Below are positions 52,378 through 61,300 of a DNA stretch of 64,000 nucleotides, in pieces. The stretch comes from Pseudahrensia aquimaris. Its GTDB lineage: Bacteria; Pseudomonadota; Alphaproteobacteria; Rhizobiales; Rhizobiaceae. Numbering within the stretch: position 1 is the first letter of the stretch; each line of letters starts with the position of its first letter. The notes beneath the pieces are model-generated. The model did not search any database. It was given only the letters and a program-made list of their open reading frames with translations, and was not told the origin of the DNA. The DNA is taken from assembly GCF_042676045.1 (NCBI RefSeq), contig NZ_JBHTJV010000010.1, forward strand, positions 145,207-209,206, read 5' to 3'. The translations under genes were made by a program, and so were the position numbers.

Positions 52378-54059
52378 GCCACGGTGTCGAACAGTTAGAA
52401 TTCGTTCAGGAAGCTGACTACGTAATTATCGGATCAGGTTCAGCTGGCTCGGTTGCTGCGGCGCGTTTGTCTGAGGACGGCAAACACAAGGTCATGGTGT
52501 TGGAATATGGCGGTACGGATTTCGGTCCTCTCATCCAAATGCCTGCGGCTCTTTCATACCCTATGAACATGAGCCGCTACGATTGGGGTTTTGGCACCGA
52601 GCCAGAGCCGAATCTGAACAATCGGCAGCTCGCCACACCCCGCGGCAAAGTGATTGGTGGCTCATCTTCAATCAACGGCATGGTCTACGTGCGCGGACAC
52701 GCGAAGGACTTTGACCATTGGGACGAAAGCGGCGCGAAGGGGTGGTCTTACGCTGACGTCCAGCCCTATTTCCAACGCGCAGAAACCTCCCACGGTGGCG
52801 CCACAGGTGAGGGCAGGGGCACCGATGGACCGCTTCACGTTGGTCGAGGACCGCGCGACAACCCGTTGTTCCACGCTTTCGTTGAAGCCGGCCGGCAGGC
52901 CGGATTTGAAGTCACAGACGATTACAATGGCTTGAAGCAGGAAGGCTTCGGCGCGATGGAACAGACGGTGTGGAAAGGCCGTCGGTGGTCCGCCGCCAAC
53001 GCCTATCTGAAGCCAGCCCTGCGACGCGAAAATCTCAAAATGATGAATTGCTTCGTCCGACGTGTTCTGTTTGATGGCAAACGCGCCATTGGTGTTGAAG
53101 TGCAGCGCGGTGATCGAATTGAGCGGGTGCATGCGCGCAAGGAGGTCGTGATGGCCGCTTCCTCCATCAACACGCCAAAACTGCTCATGTTATCGGGCAT
53201 AGGACCCGCAGCTCATTTGCGCGAAAAGGGTATTGATGTTCTTGCCGACCGCCCCGGTGTGGGCGGCAATCTTCAGGACCATCTGGAGCTATACATCCAG
53301 CAAGCCTGCACCCAGCCGATCACGCTATATTCAAAGCTAAATCTGTTCCCCAAGGCGCTGATTGGCGCTCAATGGCTGTTTTTCAAAACTGGCCCTGGGG
53401 CATCAAACCAGTTTGAATCCGCCGCCTTTGTGCGATCCAAACCGGGTGTCGACTACCCCGATATCCAATACCATTTCTTGCCTGTTGCAATCCGTTACGA
53501 TGGAACCGCTCCGGCGGAAGGGCATGGTTTCCAAGCGCATGTTGGGCCGATGCGCTCGAAGTCGCGTGGAACGGTCCGTCTGGCATCCGCTGATCCGCTT
53601 GCAAGCCCAAGCATCCGCTTTAACTACATGAGCCATGAGGACGACTTCGCGGAATTCCGTCATTGCATCCGGCTTACCCGTGAAATTTTTCAGCAAGCCG
53701 CATTTGACCCATTTCGTGGTAAGGAAATATCCCCCGGTGTCGATGTGCAAAGCGACGATCAACTCGATGAACACATCCGCAACCATGTCGAAAGCGCGTA
53801 TCATCCCTGTGGCACAGCCAAGATGGGCGCGGTCGATGATCCTTATGCCGTAGTGGACCCCCAGTGCCGCGTCATCGGTGTGGAGGGATTGCGGGTGATC
53901 GACACATCAATCTTCCCCCGCATCACGAACGGTAACTTGAACGGCCCAGCTATCATGTCTGCCGAAAAGGCGAGTGATCATATTCTTGGTCGAGATCCGC
54001 TACCGCGGTCTAATCTGGAACCTTGGATCAACCCACGCTGGAAAGAGTCCGACCGCTAG
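52374..54059 (+). CDS. betA: choline dehydrogenase (GMC oxidoreductase)
   Basis: A 561-residue FAD enzyme of the GMC family. The N-terminal FAD motif is DYVIIGSGSAGSVAAARLSE. GMC signatures are GGSSSINGMVYVRGHAKDFD and AASSINTPKLLMLSGIGPA, and the active-site region is SAYHPCGTAKMGAVDDPYAV (His). It most likely oxidises choline to betaine aldehyde, given the coupling with betC and the neighbouring choXWV. Other GMC alcohol oxidations cannot be excluded. betB and betI are not in the window. The end overlaps the convergent trhO by 4 bases. Confidence 0.85.
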   Translation: MSHGVEQLEFVQEADYVIIGSGSAGSVAAARLSEDGKHKVMVLEYGGTDFGPLIQMPAALSYPMNMSRYDWGFGTEPEPNLNNRQLATPRGKVIGGSSSINGMVYVRGHAKDFDHWDESGAKGWSYADVQPYFQRAETSHGGATGEGRGTDGPLHVGRGPRDNPLFHAFVEAGRQAGFEVTDDYNGLKQEGFGAMEQTVWKGRRWSAANAYLKPALRRENLKMMNCFVRRVLFDGKRAIGVEVQRGDRIERVHARKEVVMAASSINTPKLLMLSGIGPAAHLREKGIDVLADRPGVGGNLQDHLELYIQQACTQPITLYSKLNLFPKALIGAQWLFFKTGPGASNQFESAAFVRSKPGVDYPDIQYHFLPVAIRYDGTAPAEGHGFQAHVGPMRSKSRGTVRLASADPLASPSIRFNYMSHEDDFAEFRHCIRLTREIFQQAAFDPFRGKEISPGVDVQSDDQLDEHIRNHVESAYHPCGTAKMGAVDDPYAVVDPQCRVIGVEGLRVIDTSIFPRITNGNLNGPAIMSAEKASDHILGRDPLPRSNLEPWINPRWKESDR

Positions 54060-55057
54060 ACCTGGTCGTCCACGACCTCACCGTGGCTACGGCGACGCTG
54101 AAGCTCTTTTTCCGCACGCTTACGGGCGCGGGCCTCTTTCAAATCAGCGCCCAAATGATTAATTTTGCGCTGTCGTGCCAGATTAATTTGGCGCTGTCTG
54201 TCTGCAAAGCGCGCCCTCTGCTCATCGCTCATGGCATCGTAGCAATGATGGCAAGACACACCCTCGCTGTATTGCGCGTGCGCCTTATCTTCTTGACTGA
54301 TCGGCATTCCACAGGCGCGGCACTGGTCATAGGGGCCGGGTACGAGGCCGTGGCCGACGGAAACGCGGGAATCGAAGACGAAGCACTCGCCTTCCCAAAG
54401 GCTGCGTTCTTGCGGCACTTCTTCGAGATATTTCAGTATACCGCCTTTGAGGTGAAAAACATTATCAAACCCCTTGGCTTTCAGGAGCGCGGTCGATTTT
54501 TCGCATCTGATGCCACCAGTACAAAACATCGCGATTTTAGTGTCGGGCGCAACGTCTAGCTTTTCATCCACCCAGTCGGGCAAATCACCAAAACTCTTGG
54601 TCTGGGGGTTAAGCGCTCCTTTGAAGGTTCCGATGCCCACCTCGTAGTCGTTGCGCGTATCCACCACGATGACATCGGGATCGGCAATCAGCGCGTTCCA
54701 GTCTTGCGGCTCCACATAGGTGCCGGCATTGCGCGACGGGTCCACGCCCTCCACTCCAAGCGTCACGATTTCTTTTTTCAAACGCACCTTCATGCGCAAA
54801 AAAGGCTGCTCGGCACTGTAGGAGAATTTGGCATCCAACTCGCCAAATTCGACATGGCTGCGCAGCCAATCCAGAAGCGCATCAACAGCTTCGTGCGAGC
54901 CGGCGACTGTTCCGTTAATACCCTCATGAGCGAGCAGCAACGTGCCCTTGATTTCATGCTCGTTGCACAACTTCGCCAACGGCGCTCGCCAGGCGTCCGG
55001 CTCGGCCAGTGTGACGAACTTGTACAGGGCTGCAATCTTGATGGCATCGCTGGTCAT
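54056..55057 (-). CDS. trhO: tRNA uridine-34 hydroxylase (rhodanese-domain)
   Basis: A 333-residue TrhO (YceA) family protein that hydroxylates U34 of certain tRNAs in an oxygen-dependent reaction. An N-terminal acylphosphatase-like domain (TLLLAHEGINGTVAGSHEAV) precedes the rhodanese domain (VIVDTRNDYEVGIGTFKGAL) with catalytic Cys in MFCTGGIRCEKSTALL (about residue 178). The C-terminal zinc-like segment has QCRACGMPIS and SCHHCYDAM. Length and motif order are normal for the family. Confidence 0.94.
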   Translation of the reverse strand: MTSDAIKIAALYKFVTLAEPDAWRAPLAKLCNEHEIKGTLLLAHEGINGTVAGSHEAVDALLDWLRSHVEFGELDAKFSYSAEQPFLRMKVRLKKEIVTLGVEGVDPSRNAGTYVEPQDWNALIADPDVIVVDTRNDYEVGIGTFKGALNPQTKSFGDLPDWVDEKLDVAPDTKIAMFCTGGIRCEKSTALLKAKGFDNVFHLKGGILKYLEEVPQERSLWEGECFVFDSRVSVGHGLVPGPYDQCRACGMPISQEDKAHAQYSEGVSCHHCYDAMSDEQRARFADRQRQINLARQRKINHLGADLKEARARKRAEKELQRRRSHGEVVDDQV

Positions 55058-55110
55058 GGCTGTTCTATAATCTCATCCTCTATCAGCTGCCAATGCCACA
55101 AAGGGCCGAT

Positions 55111-55188
55111 ATGCACCGACGCTGGATATACCTTCTTCTTGTATGTGCGATGGCATTGGCTCTTGGCCTGATCTTTCCTGGGCCTTAA
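55111..55188 (+). CDS. possible tiny membrane peptide (25 aa)
   Basis: A 25-codon ORF (MHRRWIYLLLVCAMALALGL, then IFPGP) with an AAAGGG site upstream: a positively charged start and one hydrophobic span. It could be a small membrane protein or a chance frame. It ends 24 bases before a 26-bp palindrome. Confidence 0.3.
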   Translation: MHRRWIYLLLVCAMALALGLIFPGP

Positions 55189-55212
55189 CGGTTGATCATG
55201 CGTTTGCTGCGC

Positions 55213-55238
55213 GGTTTGGCTCAAATTTGAACCAAACC
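55213..55238. promoter_or_regulatory. 26-bp near-perfect palindrome before the adhesin gene
   Basis: Outer arms GGTTTGG / CCAAACC and a central TCAAATTTGA; only one symmetrical position mismatches. CCTTTTT follows on the plus strand, so it may be a terminator of the tiny upstream ORF or an operator for the adhesin gene 160 bases downstream. The rest of 55239-55398 shows no other feature. Confidence 0.5.
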
Positions 55239-55398
55239 CCTTTTTCTACAAAGGCAAACCTTAACCGAATGAGTCTACGGTTCGAGATTTTTAACACAGC
55301 GTTAACCATTCCAACCCCACTTTGCCCCACCCGTATTCCGTCTGGAATCCGGTGATTCGTTTCGTGGCTGCAGGGGCCACAGCCCAGGGGACTAAACG

Positions 55399-58300
55399 AT
55401 GCTATCCACTTTCGGAAAAATCTTCCGTCGCAAAGCTCAGGCACTTGAAACGCCAGACCGACAAAAGCCGCTCATGCGCGCGCTAGAGCCGCGGATGTTG
55501 CTCGATGCTGCGGCGGTTGAATCGGCCGAGCAAGCGGCTGACAAGGCAGTTCACTCGGAAATGGCTGATCTGGTCAACGTTATCGGCGACGACACCCTGG
55601 CCCCTGAGGGTGTGGCGCTGGATAAGGCGGACCTGTCACGCGATATAGTTTTCATCGACGGCAATGTGCCTGATATCGGCACGATCCTCAGCGAATTGGA
55701 CCCAGATGTTGAGGTTCACATTCTCGATCTGCAATCCGATGGTGTGGGTCAGATGGCCGATATTATGGATGGGCGTACTGAAGTTGCTGCAATCCATATC
55801 TTTTCTCACGGCGGCGAAGGCTTCCTGAGCCTCGGCAACGGCCAACTGACAACCGATACAATTTCCGGTTCGCATGTTGAATCGCTCATGCGCATCGGTG
55901 CATCGCTTTCCGAAGGCGGCGATATTCTGATTTATGGTTGTAACTTTGGTGCTGGCGAACAGGGTCAAGCAGCCGCCGAACGCCTCTCGCAAGTAACAGG
56001 CGCAGACATTGCAGCTTCTGATGACCTGACAGGCGCTGCCGAAAAAGGCGGTGATTGGGATCTGGAGGTCGTCGCGGGCGAAATTCAGGCGAAATCGATC
56101 ACCGTTGAAGCCTATGGTGAGGTGCTGGACACATTCGAACTTGGAACCGTCACAGCGCCTTCGGTTGATCTTCAAAACACCCGCGTTATCGCCACTGTTA
56201 CGTATGGCGGCATTGGTTCTACTGCGCTGTGGGCTAATGCAGGTACGGTGCAGACAGCTGGTGGCCCGGTGGCAGTCGATATCGTTGCCACCGTTATAGC
56301 TGAATCCAGTGCGACAGATGTTGGCGTAAATTTCGGCACGCGCGACGACGATGAAGGCAATACGAACGATCCGACTTTGGACGATTTCCGTGTGCAAATT
56401 CGCAATGGCGGCGCAGCCACGGGCAACACTTACGCTACGGAAAACGGTGGAACGTTTACGCAAGTTGCCGAAAACAGCGCCACAATTCGGTGGGAAATTT
56501 TTGAGGCCGGAACGTGGAGCGTTGCCGATCCGGCAGCTGGCGTAAAACCAGCTGCTGCAACGGTAAACCTGACGATTTCTGACATCGATGGTGGTGGCGG
56601 TTTGCCGGATTCGCGCGAGGAAATCGCCGCTAACCTGACAGGCCTTTCTTCATATACGGTGCAAGAACCCACCAATATGAATGTCACAAATGATGGCACG
56701 AATATCAGTGTGAGCGGCACGCAGGGTCAGAATAACGAAGAGGAAAGCTGGGTTCAGTTCTCGTGGGGATCAGTCAACCAGCTCGATCTCACCTACACCA
56801 CGCACACCGTCAACGCCTTCTACAATCACGATGGCGATGGAGACTTGGTGTTCACCAACCCGAACACCGCTTTTGCGACCGGAATTGACCTGGACTCAAA
56901 TGATTCCTCCGGTGCAACCGGCTCTAACTATCAAACGGTGTTTTTGCATGATGGCGCTGGCAGTGGTGCGCCCGTTTCCATCGCTGATGGCGATATTATG
57001 GTGGACAACGATGGTGACCGCGGCACATCTGCGGTCATCACCCTTACCAACGCTTTCGCAGGCGATGATCTGATCCTGGACACCGCTGTCCTTGCCAGCC
57101 TGGGCCTCACTGGCACTGTTGATACGTCAACCGCCGGTGTGATTCAGATCACGATCAACGGCGAGGCCAGCACGCTTGATTATCAAACGGCTATCCAGTC
57201 GATCACCTTCCAGAACCTCAATGTCGGCTTTGACCAGACAACGCGCCAGTTGGATGTGCAGGTTTTTGACGGCGCTTTTGCAAGTGGCATTGCCAATACC
57301 GCCATCACTTTCGGCACGATCATCAATCAGCCAAGTGCTGTCCGTGACATTTATGTGGGCGACGAAGACACACTTCTTACAGTGCCTGCTATCACGGGCC
57401 TTTTGGCCAACGACAGCGATCCGACGAACGATCCCATCACGGTGACGGGCGCGCTCGATTCAGCTGGCAATGCAATCACAGTTAATCCCGTCGGGGCAGC
57501 CACTCCCACCGTGCATACACTGCCATCCGGCGCGTTGCTGACACTTTTTGCCGACGGCTCGCTCACATACGATCCGCCAGCTGACTATTCAGGTGTCGAA
57601 TTCTTCAACTACACGGTGGAAGACAACACGGGCCTTTCCGCCCAGTCTTACGCTTCGATCAACATTCGTGGCATAGCAGATGCGCCAAATGTGCCTGCTA
57701 CAATCGAAAGCGTCGTTTCCGACGAGGATCAAAACACCAACACTGTTGATCTCACCAGCACGCAGACAGACGTAGATGGCTCAGAAAGCCTTCGCTATCT
57801 CATAAGCCAGATCCCCACTGGCTTCACACTCACTGATGGCGCTCTGTTTTTCACATCAGCATCGGCAACGGATATTGCATTCCTGGACGGTTGGGATCTG
57901 ACCAATATCTCGCTCATTCGACCAACCGCTGATAATTCCGACGAAGATATCGTTGTACAACTGACAGTCGAAAGTACCGAACCAAACGGTTCGACTGCCA
58001 GCAGCACTGAAAGCGTTCGCTTCAACGTCGCGGCTGTTGCAGACGCGCCAACGCTAAATCTCAACACCACTGCTGGCGGCGGTGTGGATGTGCCCACACC
58101 CCTCGGACCACTTATTTCTGCAACTCTGGCGGACGCCGATGGTTCTGAAACCATTGTTTCCTATACGTTTTCGAATTTCGATACAGGCTTTCAGCTGTTG
58201 CAAAATGGCGTTCCGCTCACGCCTGCCGCGGGTCCGCACACGGTTCTGGCCGCTGATTTGGCAACCCTGTCGCTGCAAACAACGCCCGGCTTCTTGGGTG

Positions 58301-61300
58301 TCACTACGGTCGATGTTGTGGCAACCGCTGAGGAAACCAACGCGGAAGATGATGTATCGCTGCTTTCCGCCAACAGCGCACTTGGCACACTCAGCATCAC
58401 GATCGACAACGTCGATGATCCTGTAACGGCCAACCCGGATACGGGCGCAACCGTTTCCGGCGGAACAACAACTATCACGCCGTTGACCAACGATGTTGCT
58501 CCAGACGGCTTTGACACGATCACGCTGATCGACGGTCAAGTGCCCACCGTTGGCGTTGAACTGACGCTGACAAGCGGCAACGGCTTCGTCACACTCAACG
58601 CTGACGGCAGCGTCACTTTCCGTGCAAGTGACACTTTTACCGGCGATGAAGTGGTTACATACACCGTTGCCGATGCCGACGGAGATGCCGACAGTTCGAC
58701 CCTTACCATCACGGTCAATCCGTCTTGGAGACTGACCGGCAGCACATCGGTCGCTGAAGGCAGCAACGCGACCTACACGATTGAAATGACAGGTCCGCTG
58801 ACACCGGGGCAATCGGCTTCGGTCGATATCGCCTTGAGCGACATCGAAACAACAAACGCGGACTACGCGGATTTGGCGGCTGCGATTACGGCAGCGGTCG
58901 CAACACGCGACGATCTCACATTTGACGGCACGACGCTGACCTATACCGCCAATTACGAAGGCACGTATTCTGCAACCGGCGGCGGCTTCACCGACATTTC
59001 TGGCAGCGGAACGGCAACAGGATTGGGCGATGAGGCCAACGCGACCGCGCCCATTGGTTTTGACTTTGAATTTTACGGCCAGAACTATTCAAGCCTGTTC
59101 ATCAATGACAATGGCTTCATCACTTTCGGCGGGTCCGCGACAGCATGGAACAACACCGCTCTTACATCCGGCACTGTTCTGGGCGGAAATCCGACCATTG
59201 CTGTTCTGTGGGATGACTTCAATCCTGCCGCTGTAGGCGAAGTCTACTACGAAACATCAGGCGCTGTCGGTTCTCGCACCTTCACGGCACAATGGGATGA
59301 CGTGGCCATCTTCGGCAGTGCCGCGACCGACGGCGGCTCGTTCCAGATTGTGCTGAACGAGGCCGATGGTTCGATCAATTTCTTCTATAATGATGTGGAT
59401 TTTGACGGCACGAACAACGATCAGGGCGCCAGCGCGACCATTGGCGTTCAAGACGGCAACGGCATATTCTGGCAGCAATCCTTCAACGCAGCCAATGCTG
59501 TGGCTTCCGGCAGTTCCATCACGGTGCAATCAACGGCTATGACGCCGCTGGTGATTGATCTTGGAACCATAGAAGACCCGACGCTCGAAGCTGACGAAGA
59601 CTTCAACATTGCGCTCTCCAACGCCACAAATTCGGGCATCATTGCAGCCCAAGACGACGTTACAACCACGATCACGGACACTAACGACGCCCCCGTACTC
59701 AATGCGCCTGTAACAACAGGTACTCCTGTTCCGGTCACCACCACTTTGGAAGACACCCCGCTTGTTTTCTCTGCGGCCAACGGAAATCCGATTTCGATTG
59801 ATAATCCTGACGGTAACGACTTGTCGGTGCTTCTGAGCGTCTCCACCGGCATTTTGAACGTCACGCCGGGCAGTGGTGCCATCATCGGCTCTGACGGCAC
59901 TGGCGTGGTAGCGATCCAGGGAACGCAAGCGCAGGTCAACGCAGCCCTTGCAGGGTTAATCTTCACGCCGGTTGCCGACAACAATGGTACAGCCACACTG
60001 TCACTTTTGATTGATGATCTGCAGGGCGAACCGAATTCCGTTGTTATCGACACAATCGATATCGGCATCACCGCTGTAGCGGACACTGTGCAGGATTCCG
60101 TTGTCGTCAACGCCACAAACACGGTCACAATTCCCGTTCTCAACAACGACACGTTTGAAAACGTGCCGACCAACGTTATCGCTACCAACGGCGCAAATGG
60201 CACTGTTGTCGTGAATCCGGACAACACGATCACTTATACTTGGACGTCTAGCGCAACAGCTGGTTCGGACACGTTCACTTACACAGTCACTTCTGGTGGT
60301 GTCACCGAAACCGAAACTGTTTTCGTCTTGAAATATCCACCAGCTGAAGCTGAAGACGATACACAGAGCACTAACGAAGACGCCGTTATCAACGTTCCAG
60401 CTGGCGGTGTGCTCGACAACGATTTGACCGTGTCGGTCGCGCCTACTCTTGGCTACGACACGATCGATATTGCTAATAACGAATGGGATGATGCTTCCAA
60501 CACATTCCCGTTTACGCTTGACCCGAGCGTCACTGAAAACACATCGCCCACAACGGCATTCACCGGCATAACGTCGTCGCTTGTTTTTGACGGCACTGAT
60601 GGGGGCACAGCCACTTCGCTGAACAATTTCGGTGCCAGCCCCGGCCTTTCGGCCTCAGACACAACTTTCGAATTGTGGTTCAGCTATGATCCGGCGGATT
60701 ATTCCGGCAACGGCGCTATCCTGTTTGAAACAGGCGGCGGTGGCGATGGCATGTCAATCGCGCTATCCGACGCTTCGGGTGGCACGACCGGCCCGATAGA
60801 CCATGTTCTTATCCGCTTTAAGGATGGAGCCACGACCGTCGACTTGCTCGCTGATCTAGAGGCCGTAGTCGGCGCTGGCAACATTGCAGGTGAGTTCATT
60901 CAAGTCGTCGCGGCGTATGACAAAGATGCTGTTGGCACCGATGACCGCCTTAGCCTCTACATTAATGGCAATCTGATAGACACAACAACGGCTGTTGGTC
61001 TTGATGATTGGGCTGGCACCAGCGGCTCCGGTTTGGGCCAGTCCAACGGCTCAAACCTGCCGGGTGCTTTTGATCAATTCATAGGCGAAATCGCCATCTT
61101 CAACGTTTACGAAGCAAGCCTGTCTGACGCTGACGTCAAGGCAACCTTCGATCAGGTCGCAGGCGTCACAATCAGTTCCTACGACAGCACCTCAACACTG
61201 GGTGCAACTGTCGTGCTCAACGCCGATGGCAGCTACAGCTACGATCCAACTTCAGCAACAGCCCTGCAAGCGCTGCAGGCGGGTGATACGGTTGTTGATA

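Noticed and set aside
58054..60233. Long minus-strand frames opposite the adhesin gene
   Set aside because: They arise from the repetitive, biased codons of the adhesin and show no domain features.
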